Source of the DNA: Hallella colorans
GTDB lineage: Bacteria; Bacteroidota; Bacteroidia; Bacteroidales; Bacteroidaceae
Assembly: GCF_003096815.1 (NCBI RefSeq)
Contig: NZ_QENY01000014.1
Span: forward strand, 5,647-69,646
Direction of reading: 5' to 3'
Length of the DNA stretch: 64,000 bases
Shown here one piece after another: positions 18,369 through 28,175 of the stretch. The stretch's first letter is position 1; each line of letters starts with the position of its first letter. The notes beneath the pieces are model-generated. The model had not been told where the DNA came from. It was given only the letters and a program-made list of their open reading frames with translations, and searched no databases. A program made the translations under genes and the position numbers.

Positions 18369-19166
18369 TCAACCTTTTTTCAGTTGTTTGATGTATTTAT
18401 CAATGATTTCCCATCCTTTCGGCTGCTTCATATTGATTTGATCTGTTGCTGTGGAAAGGTCGGTGCGTGTCAGTGGTGTATCTTTTGTTTTTCCTAATAC
18501 AAGTTCATTGCGAGCAATGGCCGATTGCCATTCATCTGTAATAAACCCTTTTAGATTAAGACTTTGCATAAGATATGCCAGTTGGCGGTTGTTGTTTGAT
18601 TTCAAGACACCTTTTAGTTTACAAGCAAAAAAGTCTTTGAGTATCTTGGAAGATATGCAAGTCGTGAATAATTGGATTTCGTTGATACAAGTAGTTAGAA
18701 GTACAATTTGCTCTTCTGTAAAAGAGGATTGAAATGGATTTGTTTCTTTGCCAACAATGACAGGTTTCTTTTTCTGTCCACATGGTTCATCGTTTACTAA
18801 AATTGAAGGGTGAAGCTGGACGGTTTGCATCTCTGTCAATTCAATTCGTTCTATTTCTTCCATAAGATATTTTGCGTAGCGTTCATACAAAATAGCATCG
18901 ACAAGGTACGAGAACATTGGCAGGGCATCATTATAGTAGGTATGTGCCTCAATGTACCTTGCATATTCAAATGAAGATACGGAGAAAGAGGTATATTTCT
19001 GTTTTTGTTCTTTGGTTAGCGATTCAAAGAAAGTGCTTTCCCATAAAAAGTCGCATTCATTGTAGTACTCCTCTACACATGCGAGGGCAGGATAATTCAG
19101 ATAAATAGAAGAAAGTTCATCGGTTATTCGGATATATTCTTTCTGCAAAATCTCTTTGAGCTGCAT
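18369..19166 (-). CDS. Hypothetical element protein
   Basis: About 265 residues from Met at 19166 (MQLKEILQKEYIRITDEL); the frame is open to 19241. It is helical and charged, with a polar linker near the middle and a lysine-rich end (KYIKQLKKG). No catalytic motif is recognised. It is the outermost gene on the right side, transcribed inward from the repeat, whose TAnnTTTG box (19320-19327 on the minus strand) could be its promoter. Genes at this place in Bacteroidales elements are usually accessory and poorly characterised. Confidence 0.72.
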   Translation of the reverse strand: MQLKEILQKEYIRITDELSSIYLNYPALACVEEYYNECDFLWESTFFESLTKEQKQKYTSFSVSSFEYARYIEAHTYYNDALPMFSYLVDAILYERYAKYLMEEIERIELTEMQTVQLHPSILVNDEPCGQKKKPVIVGKETNPFQSSFTEEQIVLLTTCINEIQLFTTCISSKILKDFFACKLKGVLKSNNNRQLAYLMQSLNLKGFITDEWQSAIARNELVLGKTKDTPLTRTDLSTATDQINMKQPKGWEIIDKYIKQLKKG

Positions 19167-19288
19167 ATTATTTATGCAGCCTTTCTTCCTCAGAACATTT
19201 CCTACGAGGACATTGTAAGTTTGAGTAATGCAGTAGCTCAATATCTGCTGAATACTATCAAGCTGTATTTTTAGACTATTATCTTCCC

Positions 19289-19478
19289 TTTGCTATATTT
19301 TAAGGTGGGTATCTATTTGCAAAGATAAAGCATTCGGTGGAGAAAAAGCCAAAGAAGGGAAGGAAACAGAATAAAAGGGAAGAGTTGTCGTTAATTAAAT
19401 ATAAAACTAAGAGATGAAAAATTACAAAAGTACACCTTTCGCATTGTTTTGTTACAAAGTACACTTTTAGTACGCTTT
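19289..19478. repeat. Right copy of the ~190-bp direct repeat
   Basis: Matches 2-191; the first 156 bp are identical. It ends 8 bp before the A/T-tract of the tRNA-Leu terminator, so the element joins the chromosome just downstream of the tRNA gene. It holds the same minus-strand promoter box, here reading into the element. No copy of the tRNA 3' end is seen at the left boundary, unlike classic tRNA-targeted integration. Confidence 0.85.
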
Positions 19479-19485
19479 AAGAAAG

Positions 19486-19518
19486 AAAAACCCCTTGTAA
19501 ATCAACAATTTACAAGGG
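19486..19518 (-). terminator. Terminator of tRNA-Leu
   Basis: Arms CCCTTGTAAAT and ATTTACAAGGG around a short loop; on the minus strand a T-tract follows (19486-19490). It lies 5 bp downstream of the tRNA 3' end. Confidence 0.8.
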
Positions 19519-19523
19519 ATTTG

Positions 19524-19608
19524 TGGTACCCAGACCCGGGATCGAACCGGGATGGATTGCTCCACTGGTGTTTGAGACCAGCGCGTCTACCGATTCCGCC
19601 ATCTGGGC
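19524..19608 (-). tRNA. tRNA-Leu (CAA)
   Basis: 85 nt with encoded CCA. The acceptor stem is GCCCAGA/TCTGGGT, the anticodon loop CTCAAAC gives anticodon CAA (codon TTG), the T arm is GGTTCGATCC, and a long variable arm fits leucine. It lies just outside the right repeat of the mobile element; tRNA-Leu is a known target region for Bacteroidales mobilizable elements. Confidence 0.95.
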
Positions 19609-19639
19609 GCATGTGCATTTCGTTATAGAAATGTGAGTG

Positions 19640-19647
19640 CAAAGGTA
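19640..19647 (-). promoter_or_regulatory. Promoter box of tRNA-Leu
   Basis: TACCTTTG on the minus strand, 32 bp upstream of the tRNA 5' end, matches the Bacteroidetes -7 consensus TAnnTTTG. Confidence 0.55.
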
Positions 19648-19822
19648 CGATTTAAAGTCGAAAAGCACAAACTTTTTTCGCAAAATATTTTGCGAAAGGT
19701 TCAATTCCGAAATGTAATGGCTCTTGAAAAGAATGGAAGAAAAGGCTAAACAGACTGTTCTTCTCTATGTTCATTTCCTTGATTTTCTTGATTTTATTTT
19801 ATTTTTTTCCGCAAAATCAATG

Positions 19823-21049
19823 CTATGTCAATAACGCAGCGTATAACATGTATCCCCAATGGGCCACAAGCGCAGCTGCAATGCCTCCGATAGTATGCGA
19901 AAGTATAGCTTTAGAGGTAAGCTCTCGATAGCCAATTGTATCGAGCATGGCAGTATGGGTGCTAAGAAATCCACTCCAACACATTCCGATACCTGTAAAT
20001 ACGGCAATGGCATTGCCGTCCATCCATCCTTGGGATATAAAATTGGGCACCAGGCTCAAGGCTGCTCCTACAGCTCCTAATGCCGTGATAGGGAAGGCTA
20101 TTTGGTGTGGGTCCGAAAAACCAAAAAGAGGATTGAGCAACCAATCTAATTTGTTGGCTATGGCAGGTAAGATGGCAATTCCCTCATAAGCTTTCCCTGT
20201 GAATAGGCCTTGTGTATTTGGTCCGAAAGTGAGTATCATTACCAAAGTGGATATAATGAGTACGCCGGGAATGATAGAAACGCCAACCTCAACGCCAGAT
20301 TTGCCACCATCTAACAGCGAATTGAGCATGCGCAGAAACACAGACTTTTCTTCACGATGTAGCTCTCGGGTGGGTTGTTGACGGAATTTCTCTCCGTCCA
20401 ATGCCTCTTCTGTGCGGTATTGTGGGTAGGCTTTGAGCACAAAGTGTTGCATTAGTCTTGTAGACACCACACATCCAAGGCAGGCTCCTATAAACCCTAT
20501 GGCTGGCTCTGCGAAATAACCATTTCCCAGCATGAAAACGATTACAATAAGTCCCATACCAAATGCGGTACCAAAATTGGTTAGAGAAATATATTGAAAC
20601 TTCTTGAAATAGCTTCCGAAGTGTTTGTCTTGGGCCAACGTGATGATGGCAGGATTGTCTGATAGGAATGTAAGTACTGCTCCGAGAGACGCTACTCCCG
20701 GTAATCTGAACACGGGTTTCATCAGTGGTCTTAACCCTCGTTCTATCAAATCCACCACTCCAAACTCAACAAAAAGCTTGCCCAAAGCTCCTGTTAGCAC
20801 GCAAATAGCCATTAAATAAAAGCACGTATTGAGCAACAAGTCGTGAGCTGTGTGCATAATGGTGTTGAGCATGTTGGCCACTCCCATAACACTCGCAATG
20901 CTTCCGAACAGTCCTACGACAACAAGCAAGCATATAATGCCTTGTGACATTCGGTTTTTAGATTTTTGACAGACATTGCATTCGGTCTGTTGTTGTTGCT
21001 CTTCTCCATGTGTGGAGGTTTGCGCTCCGTTTCGTTTTGTGCGAATCAT
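19823..21049 (-). CDS. Nucleoside-recognition (GATE) domain membrane protein
   Basis: 408 residues with about ten membrane segments and the paired GATE pattern of nucleoside-recognition proteins (TFLSDNPAIITLAQDKHF near residue 140 and a second gate near 250). The family includes YjiH-like and spore-maturation-type transport gates; the substrate is unknown. The N-terminal about 35 residues are polar and glutamine-rich, and a later start (MSQGIICLL) is possible. It follows the DUF2075 gene on the same strand with a 23-nt gap, so the two may be co-transcribed. Confidence 0.75.
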   Translation of the reverse strand: MIRTKRNGAQTSTHGEEQQQQTECNVCQKSKNRMSQGIICLLVVVGLFGSIASVMGVANMLNTIMHTAHDLLLNTCFYLMAICVLTGALGKLFVEFGVVDLIERGLRPLMKPVFRLPGVASLGAVLTFLSDNPAIITLAQDKHFGSYFKKFQYISLTNFGTAFGMGLIVIVFMLGNGYFAEPAIGFIGACLGCVVSTRLMQHFVLKAYPQYRTEEALDGEKFRQQPTRELHREEKSVFLRMLNSLLDGGKSGVEVGVSIIPGVLIISTLVMILTFGPNTQGLFTGKAYEGIAILPAIANKLDWLLNPLFGFSDPHQIAFPITALGAVGAALSLVPNFISQGWMDGNAIAVFTGIGMCWSGFLSTHTAMLDTIGYRELTSKAILSHTIGGIAAALVAHWGYMLYAALLT

Positions 21050-21072
21050 TTTATTTGTTGTTGTGTTATTTA

Positions 21073-23238
21073 TTAAAATATTTCTTTCAATCCCAGTTGT
21101 TTGAAATATTCGTAGGTACCATCATAGTATATGGGTAAGCGAGTAGCATCTTCGGGAAAGCCTTCAGGGTTTTTTCTATCATTGCCTTCGGGCACACAAA
21201 TGATGATGCCTTGTCGAGCTCGTGTCAATAGCACGCGATAAGCGTTTAACATGTAATGCCTGTTTTCCTCATTGGTTTCAGCTATCCATTTTGTTTTCCC
21301 ATTAAATTTATAATATTGCCATTTCCCGTTTTCAAAGCGTACGTCAGCATCCCATAAGATACAAGCATAATCGAGTTCCAATCCTTGCACTTGTATCTCG
21401 GTAGCAGCTTCTTCGAGATAATTAGATGAGCGCACGTCGCCCTTGTCTTCTAAGAACCAATGCACGGCGTTTTCATCGCCCGATGCCAAAACATTTACGG
21501 CTTGTGGTTTGTATCGTGCGGCTACTTTCGAAACGAGTATGCCCGTTTGCTGAGAGCCTCTTGCTTTTGAGCGAAGCCATTGCCGAGCCTTGTCAATATT
21601 TCGTGTCAGAAGTATGGGATATCCTTTTTGTTGCACGTCTTGAAACAGCTTATGCGCTTTATCATCAATGGCGAGCAGTGCATGAACAAACGCTGACAAC
21701 GTCTCTGCCCTAAACGATCGGAGGCTAACAGCCAAATGTAGGCTTTTCGAATAGGTAACATGTTGGTTTGCTTTTAATAATTCATTTACTTTTCCCTCGG
21801 CGTATTCACGTTCTGTTAGTCTATCAGAGATGTACACTTTCCAATGCTTATATTCACTGTTCAACGCTTTAATCCATTCGGAAATTCCTGCTTCGCCCGT
21901 GTTTATCTCTTGTCCTCCACCCACGAGACAGATTATCACCGCCCAGTCTTGGCGCTGATCTATAGACCATATTAGGAAAGAGGCCTCGGAAACAGGAAAG
22001 TTTGGTACCTTCAGTTTGTTTCCATATGTTCCTCCCCGTTTCAAATAGTTAGCCAGACGTTTATGAGTCCACGACCGTTGTGCTTCGTCAAAGATAGCCA
22101 CATGTTCCACCTCTGCATATCCTGCTTGTTTCATTTTCACAGCTTTGGCAGGGTCTATTTCTAACCGTCCGTTCTCTACGGGGTTCTTAATCTTCGCAAG
22201 CATATTGTCGCGATAACGGTGTATGATTTGCAAAAATTCGCTAACCTCTCTGCGCGAGTCTGAAAGTTTTTTCTTTTCACCTCGCTCATCACATTTCTTT
22301 TTGTTGTTTTGAGCCAATGCTTCTGTAAGAACCGCTACCAAAGGTCCATTTCCAGACAGGTACACAGCACCACTCTCTTTGTTTTTATTGTCCTCTTTGT
22401 ATGATTGTTTGATAGCCACATCTAATCCCACGAGCGTTTTTCCTGCTCCCGGTACGCCTGTCACAAAGCATATGCTTTTTTCTCCTTGACGTTTGCTTAG
22501 GTCTATTACGTGCAAGAGATAATCTATGGTCTCATCGGTCGACACCTTATCGGCTTCGTGTCGTGTTATTTCTTCTACAGAGTGATTTTCGTAGAGCGAC
22601 CGCGCGGCTTCAATAATTGTCGGAGTCGGACTATATGGACTTATCAACCAATTAGCGCCCCATTTTTTCAAATCGTATTTTTTTGACCCATGTTCAAGCA
22701 CTTTGGCCATGACCTTTTGAAGAGAGTCTTTGCTGGTGATGATAGGATTGTAAATCTCATCATTGTATGGTGATAATTGGATAAACAACGACTCTTTAGA
22801 ATATTCTGTTGGGATAAGGATTGGAACAATAGGTCTGTCAGCGCTGTAAAGGTGAAAGTTCTTCAAATCGAGCGCATAGTCCAGCACTTGTTCAACATCC
22901 ATTTGTAACGCATCGCGTTTACCTACCTTAAATTCTAAGCAAAATACCATGCCCCCTAACAGTACTACCACATCTATTCGTTTTCCCAATCTCGGTATGT
23001 CATATTCGAAACACACATACGCTTCGTTGTCTGTGGCCCATGGCTGCAACACTTGCTGCATTATCTTTATTTCGCTTTCCCAAGCCTCCAAAGTGGTAGT
23101 TTGGTCTACACCATGAAACGATTTCACGATGTTCCCTAACACATGCGAGGGGTTCATACTGACAAATGTCAATATTTCCGATTTAAATAAGCAACGTGGG
23201 TGTTGTGTCGGACTTGTCATTGTTTTGTCATTTGCCAA
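21073..23238 (-). CDS. DUF2075 helicase-like protein with N-terminal nuclease-like motif
   Basis: 721 residues. An N-terminal segment around residues 95-120 reads GKRIDVVVLLGGMVF then CLEFKVGKRD, matching the D...E-x-K pattern of PD-(D/E)xK nucleases. The DUF2075 P-loop domain follows: Walker A VTGVPGAGKTLVGL near residue 265, AIFDEAQRSW (DEAQ box) near 390, and a C-terminal UvrD-like motif LLTRARQGI near 690. The domain order suggests a DNA nuclease-helicase, similar in plan to schlafen-like or restriction-linked helicases. It lies 1.5 kb outside the element repeat and may be chromosomal repair or defence. The substrate is unknown. Confidence 0.8.
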   Translation of the reverse strand: MANDKTMTSPTQHPRCLFKSEILTFVSMNPSHVLGNIVKSFHGVDQTTTLEAWESEIKIMQQVLQPWATDNEAYVCFEYDIPRLGKRIDVVVLLGGMVFCLEFKVGKRDALQMDVEQVLDYALDLKNFHLYSADRPIVPILIPTEYSKESLFIQLSPYNDEIYNPIITSKDSLQKVMAKVLEHGSKKYDLKKWGANWLISPYSPTPTIIEAARSLYENHSVEEITRHEADKVSTDETIDYLLHVIDLSKRQGEKSICFVTGVPGAGKTLVGLDVAIKQSYKEDNKNKESGAVYLSGNGPLVAVLTEALAQNNKKKCDERGEKKKLSDSRREVSEFLQIIHRYRDNMLAKIKNPVENGRLEIDPAKAVKMKQAGYAEVEHVAIFDEAQRSWTHKRLANYLKRGGTYGNKLKVPNFPVSEASFLIWSIDQRQDWAVIICLVGGGQEINTGEAGISEWIKALNSEYKHWKVYISDRLTEREYAEGKVNELLKANQHVTYSKSLHLAVSLRSFRAETLSAFVHALLAIDDKAHKLFQDVQQKGYPILLTRNIDKARQWLRSKARGSQQTGILVSKVAARYKPQAVNVLASGDENAVHWFLEDKGDVRSSNYLEEAATEIQVQGLELDYACILWDADVRFENGKWQYYKFNGKTKWIAETNEENRHYMLNAYRVLLTRARQGIIICVPEGNDRKNPEGFPEDATRLPIYYDGTYEYFKQLGLKEIF

Positions 23239-23524
23239 GGTTTAGTGTCATTAGCTTTTGAGATAAGTGCATGACAGTATCACGCTTTTATCTCATGTTT
23301 GAGATTATACATGTTTCGATTTTGCAAATTTATACTTTTTATCGCTAATCATCATTTTTTTAGTGCATTTTCTTAAGCTCCCAACTGTTATTTCATTTTT
23401 ATTACCACCAAATCCGTCCCATTACACTATCAATGTATAAGGCGTGGCTTTAAGCGAATGTATCGCAGGGTCTTTGGTACCAATAAAAAGTACAACCAAC
23501 ACGAATATTGTCTAATATTTTTGT

Positions 23525-23532
23525 TAACTTTG
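23525..23532 (+). promoter_or_regulatory. Promoter box upstream of the PfkB kinase
   Basis: TAACTTTG fits TAnnTTTG and lies 22 bp before the ATG. The rest of the 315-bp gap 23239-23553 shows only a short inverted repeat, ATCTCATGTTTGAGAT, near 23290-23305. Confidence 0.5.
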
Positions 23533-23553
23533 TAATCTAACAATCACAATAAT

Positions 23554-24447
23554 ATGACAGATATTTGTAGCATCGGGCATATCACTCGAGATAAGGTGAT
23601 AACACCGCGACACACTATCTATATGGCCGGTGGCACATCTTTCTATATGACGCATGGCATTAGTCGTCTGCCGCACAAGGTAGATTTTCAGTTGGTCACC
23701 AAAGTGGGGCAAGAAGAGATGCTTCAAGTGAATAAATTACGACAAATCTGTTCTGATGTGGTGTGCTATCCCTCCGCACAAAGTGTATATTTTGAAAACA
23801 AATATCATGCGGATGGCAACCGTCGCACTCAGCGTGTCTTGGCCAAAGCTGATCCGTTCACTATCGAGGAGATGCGTCCTTTGCAAGCCAAGGTGTTTCA
23901 TTTAGGTAGTCTTTTGAGCGATGATTTTTCTTCTGATGTGGTGCAATATCTTGCCACCAAGGGGCGTGTATCCATCGACGCCCAAGGCTATTTGCGCGAG
24001 GTGGTCGGGCAAGAGGTGCGTGCCGTAGAATGGAAAGACAAAGAAAAAATTCTTTCTTGCACCGATATTCTCAAGCTCAACGAGCACGAGATGGAGGTTA
24101 TCACCCATTCCAAGGATCCCCGCACGGTAGCCAAGTGTCTTGCAGGGTATGGTGTCAAGGAGGTTATTGTCACTTTAGATCGTTTTGGTTCAATCATTTA
24201 CGCTGAAGGACAGTTTTATAATATACCAGCCTACAAGCCTAAGGAACTTGTCGATGCCACAGGTTGTGGCGATACCTATTCCACGGGTTACTTGTATTGC
24301 CGTCTTCAAGGCATGGGGTATGAAGAGTCTGGCAAGTTCGCCGCAGCTATGTGTACGCTCAAATTAGAGCACAGCGGCCCTTTCGATGGTAGCATCGACG
24401 ACGTCTATGAGGTAATTGAAAACAGAGCGAAAAATTGTGCTTTGTGA
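23554..24447 (+). CDS. PfkB/ribokinase-family sugar kinase
   Basis: 297 residues. An N-terminal glycine pair sits in MAGGTSFYM near residues 27-35. The C-terminal PfkB signature DATGCGDTYSTGYLY around residues 233-247 carries the catalytic Asp and the anion hole. It phosphorylates a sugar or nucleoside with ATP; the substrate cannot be told from the sequence. The length is typical. It converges with the desulfidase gene (4-nt gap between stops) and has its own promoter box. Confidence 0.88.
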   Translation: MTDICSIGHITRDKVITPRHTIYMAGGTSFYMTHGISRLPHKVDFQLVTKVGQEEMLQVNKLRQICSDVVCYPSAQSVYFENKYHADGNRRTQRVLAKADPFTIEEMRPLQAKVFHLGSLLSDDFSSDVVQYLATKGRVSIDAQGYLREVVGQEVRAVEWKDKEKILSCTDILKLNEHEMEVITHSKDPRTVAKCLAGYGVKEVIVTLDRFGSIIYAEGQFYNIPAYKPKELVDATGCGDTYSTGYLYCRLQGMGYEESGKFAAAMCTLKLEHSGPFDGSIDDVYEVIENRAKNCAL

Positions 24448-24451
24448 ATTG

Positions 24452-25744
24452 CTAACACCCTTTATGTGTCATAATTTTTAGCACCATGTCATCTGTTGGG
24501 CACATGGCTTCCTTGCCAATGTTGGTGAGGTTGCGAATGCTTTTGTCCACGTCATCGTCTATGATGCCCTCCGCGGCGGTGACATGCTCGCCCTCCATGC
24601 TTAGCAAAGCCGATAGCAGGGCCGACGAGACACCTGAGCAAATCTTGATAGAGCAGCTTGGTTTGGCTCCGTCGCAAATCATGCCCGTGAGGTTCGCTAT
24701 CATGTTTTTCACGGCATGGCACACGCGTGTGTAGTCGCCTCCCATGAGATACACGATACCACAACTTGACCCGATGCTGGCCACCACACATCCGCATAGC
24801 GCGCTAAGTTTGCCAAGACTTTGTTTGATATAGATGGCTGTCAGGTGTGAGAGCGTGAGTGCCCGTATCAATTCCTCCTCTGTGTTATCATTTTCCTTGG
24901 CGTAGACAGCCACGGGGTTAGTCGCGCAAATGCCCTGATTGCCCGACCCAGAGTTTGACATCACTGGTATCATTGCGCCGCCCATGCGCGCATCGCATGC
25001 CAAAGCGGTTTCTGATATGATGCGCGAATATATCGTCTTGCCAAATATTCCGCTACTTAGGGGGCGCCCCATAGTCTTTCCGAGGTTGTGTCCGTAATTG
25101 CCCTTACGGCTTTCCTCGGCTGCACGTATGTTGTAGTCGCGTGTTTTGATGATAAAGGCCAGTTCCTCCACTGGCGTGGTGGTGGCAAAGTCCCACACCA
25201 TATACATGTTGAGCTGTATGTCGCCCGCCCGCTCACTGTCAGTGGCGGCCGTTCTTTTTTCGAGGAGCGTCTCTCCGTTGCGTTGTTCATAAACAAAATT
25301 GGTGTGTGCGTTGGCAATGATGGCAGATGCCTTGTCGTTGCCATCCTCGCATATCACCTCGATGTAGAGTTTCTCGGTAATATTCTCCTTGAGCTTGATG
25401 GTAATGTGGTTGGGGTCTTGTATGTAGCTCTTAGCCTCGTTTAGCGAATTTTCGTTGAGATCCTTGATTACCTCCAATTTGTACTCGCTCTTGCCTATGA
25501 TAGCTCCGAGGGCTATGGCTATGGGCAGCCCTATCATGCCTGTGCCGGGTATGCCCACTCCCATCGCGTTTTTCAACATGTTCGCGCTGAGCAGCACGGT
25601 TATTTTTTCAGGCCTGCGCCCCAATAGTTCGGTGGCGCGTGCCGTACACAATGCCACAGCCATTGGCTCGGTGCAGCCAACGGCTGGCACCACTTCCTTG
25701 TTGATAAGGTCAATGATTTGTTGTCTCGTTTGCTTTTCTAACAT
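24452..25744 (-). CDS. L-cysteine desulfidase / serine dehydratase alpha-family protein
   Basis: About 430 residues from ATG 25744 (MLEKQTRQQIIDLINKEV). The CyuA/YhaM-type hallmark VPAVGCTEPMAVAL near residue 20 carries the catalytic-type Cys. Conserved cysteines further on, including CGCVVASIGSSCG near 310 and the region near 340-350, fit the [4Fe-4S] cluster of the family. The expected reaction is L-cysteine to pyruvate, sulfide and ammonia, in the cytosol. The ORF opens at 25771, but the first nine residues look unneeded. Confidence 0.87.
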   Translation of the reverse strand: MLEKQTRQQIIDLINKEVVPAVGCTEPMAVALCTARATELLGRRPEKITVLLSANMLKNAMGVGIPGTGMIGLPIAIALGAIIGKSEYKLEVIKDLNENSLNEAKSYIQDPNHITIKLKENITEKLYIEVICEDGNDKASAIIANAHTNFVYEQRNGETLLEKRTAATDSERAGDIQLNMYMVWDFATTTPVEELAFIIKTRDYNIRAAEESRKGNYGHNLGKTMGRPLSSGIFGKTIYSRIISETALACDARMGGAMIPVMSNSGSGNQGICATNPVAVYAKENDNTEEELIRALTLSHLTAIYIKQSLGKLSALCGCVVASIGSSCGIVYLMGGDYTRVCHAVKNMIANLTGMICDGAKPSCSIKICSGVSSALLSALLSMEGEHVTAAEGIIDDDVDKSIRNLTNIGKEAMCPTDDMVLKIMTHKGC

Positions 25745-25861
25745 AGTATTCAAAATAGGTTTTTGTATCATTAGGTAAATCTATCAGAGGGGTAAGGTGG
25801 GGCAGGCAGGCGTACCAGCCCCACCTTTGTTCGATTAAATGTTGTTAATCCGACTGTTGTG

Positions 25862-27952
25862 TCAGTGCCGCTTGTAGGCGTCCAAACCCTTGTTTAAGAA
25901 ATCGAGGTAGGCTGGAACGTCCTCCTTGTAGCCGTATGAGCCTGTCAGAGGCTGGCCATTGTTGTCAAGAGTAACGTAGAATGGTTGCGCATTGGCACCA
26001 AACTTATGGCTTTGCAAGTAGCTCCACTTGTCGCCCACGGTGCGCAGAGTGCGCGGTTGCCCATTCAGTTGTACCTCCATAGGCTCAGCCAATGGTGTCT
26101 TGTCATCCACGTATAGCGATATGAGCACATAGTCTTTTTCCAGCTTTGAGGCTACGATAGGATCGGTCCACACGGCTGCTTCCATCTTGCGACAGTTCAC
26201 ACAACCAAACCCGGTGAAGTCTATCAGCACGGGTTTGCCTTGAGCTTTGGCCGCGGCCATGCCAGCCTCGTAGTCCTTGTAAGTGGCCTCCACAGTCTTA
26301 GTGTTGAGATTAAAGTCTTGCGTATTCATTGGAGGGGCGAATGCGGAGACCGCCTTGCATGGCGCGCCCCAAAGCCCGGGCACCATGTAGATGGCAAAAG
26401 CCAACGAGCACAGTCCGAGCATAATGGCGGGCACCGGCATGGGTTTATTGATATCGCCACCCACCTCGTCTTCCGGAAACTTGAGCCAGCCCACAAGATA
26501 GCAGCCCAAGCCCATAAAGATGACAATCCACAGCGAGAGGAAAACCTCACGGTCAAGCAGGTGCCAACCATAAGCTAAATCGGCCACGCTAAAGAATTTC
26601 AGGGCAAAGGCTAATTCAACGAAGCCCAGAACCACCTTGATTTGTGTCATCCATGAGCCACTTTTGGGGCTCTTTTTCATCAATGTGGGGAATAGGGCAA
26701 ATAGTGTGAACGGTACGGCTAAGGCCAAGGCGAAACCTAACATGCCGATGGCCGGCCCTATCCAGTTGCCCGAGGTTACAGTCTGTACTAACAGTAGGCC
26801 GATGATTGGTGCCGTGCACGAGAAGCTCACCAATACCAGCGTGAACGCCATCAGGAATATAGAGAGCAGGCCAGTGGTCTGCGATGCCTTGTTATCCACG
26901 CTGTTAGCCCAGCTGTCTGGTAGTTTTATCTCGAACCATCCAAAGAAGCTCACCGCAAAAATCACTAACAGCAAGAACAAGAAGATATTAAACACTGCGT
27001 TGGTAGAGAGGGAGTTGAGCGTGCTCGGGCCAAATATTGCCGTTACCCCGATACCCAAAGCGAGATATATAACGATAATGGAAATGCCATAGGTGATGGC
27101 GTCACGCACGCCCTTTTGTCGGTCATCCTTGGAACGTTTCAAAAAGAAGCTTACCGTCATTGGGATAATAGGCCATATGCAGGGCATGACCAGGGCGAGC
27201 AATCCGCCCACGATACCCATAAGGAATATATATAACAAGGAGTGGTTGGCAATATTGTTGTTACCGTCAAACTGCTGCAATTGTTTCACCACTGGTAGCC
27301 ACAGGGCTTGGGCTTCCGTGCCGGAAAGCTGTGCGGTGGCATTGGCGTTGGGCTCGGCCAATGAGTCTGCTTGGAGCGAGGCCGTTGAGTCCATATTCGC
27401 GGCGGTGGCGCTCACTTGCGTGTTGGCTGCTGCGTCCATCTTGTTTTCTTCGCTCATGCCATTGGCCGACTTGGCATCTGTTTTTGCGTTGGCCACTGCC
27501 GGACTTTTGCCCGATTTCTTAATGCTTACCTCTGATGGTGGCAGACAGTTGTTATCGTTGCATGCGCCATATTCCAGATAAGCGTCGATGGTATAGGTGG
27601 GTTTGGTGAACCTTATCTTTTGGACAAACTGAACGCTGTTTTCAAAATAGCGCAGCGTCATTTCGAAAAGCTTGTCATAGTTAGAAATCTCGCGCCCCAC
27701 GGGCTTCAGCCTGCCTACAAGCTCCACGCCATCCAATTTCACTTTGTTGAATGTAGCCGATGTGGGGCCTCCGCTGCCCAATCCGGTAGAGTAGACATGC
27801 CAGCCTTTGTCAATTTTGCCTGAGAACACAATCTCGGCCTCTGCCGTGTTGTTGGTCTTGAGCTGCGAACTGAATTTTACCGGATTTAGCATTTGCCCAT
27901 TGGCTATGAGAGCCACAAGCAGTGTTAACGTTAGTGTTATTAGTTTTTTCAT
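25862..27952 (-). CDS. dsbD: Thiol:disulfide interchange protein DsbD
   Basis: 696 residues. The signal peptide MKKLITLTLTLLVALIANGQ is followed by a periplasmic alpha domain (to about 150), a low-complexity Ala/Ser/Asn linker (~150-210), eight or so membrane segments with redox cysteines in LVMPCIWPIIP and FSCTAPIIG, and a C-terminal thioredoxin domain with CVNC (GFGCVNCRKMEA near residue 590). It passes electrons from cytosolic thioredoxin across the inner membrane to periplasmic targets. A paralog of its N-terminal domain lies just upstream on the same strand. Confidence 0.93.
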   Translation of the reverse strand: MKKLITLTLTLLVALIANGQMLNPVKFSSQLKTNNTAEAEIVFSGKIDKGWHVYSTGLGSGGPTSATFNKVKLDGVELVGRLKPVGREISNYDKLFEMTLRYFENSVQFVQKIRFTKPTYTIDAYLEYGACNDNNCLPPSEVSIKKSGKSPAVANAKTDAKSANGMSEENKMDAAANTQVSATAANMDSTASLQADSLAEPNANATAQLSGTEAQALWLPVVKQLQQFDGNNNIANHSLLYIFLMGIVGGLLALVMPCIWPIIPMTVSFFLKRSKDDRQKGVRDAITYGISIIVIYLALGIGVTAIFGPSTLNSLSTNAVFNIFLFLLLVIFAVSFFGWFEIKLPDSWANSVDNKASQTTGLLSIFLMAFTLVLVSFSCTAPIIGLLLVQTVTSGNWIGPAIGMLGFALALAVPFTLFALFPTLMKKSPKSGSWMTQIKVVLGFVELAFALKFFSVADLAYGWHLLDREVFLSLWIVIFMGLGCYLVGWLKFPEDEVGGDINKPMPVPAIMLGLCSLAFAIYMVPGLWGAPCKAVSAFAPPMNTQDFNLNTKTVEATYKDYEAGMAAAKAQGKPVLIDFTGFGCVNCRKMEAAVWTDPIVASKLEKDYVLISLYVDDKTPLAEPMEVQLNGQPRTLRTVGDKWSYLQSHKFGANAQPFYVTLDNNGQPLTGSYGYKEDVPAYLDFLNKGLDAYKRH

Positions 27953-28175
27953 TTCTTCTTTTCTTTAAAACTTTTTTGCGAGAAGATACTATATATAGGT
28001 TTTTATTTCCAATACGTCTGAATAGCGTTGCTGGTTACTTCTTGTGCGCTTAGTTATTGTTTTTTAACTTAGGCTCATCTTTATGGCGTCATGTCGAGCC
28101 AAACCGTCGCTATACATGCTCGTTAGGCAACGGCTCTCAACTTTTGTGTTTGGGCCGAAGTTTCATAGGCGTGAC

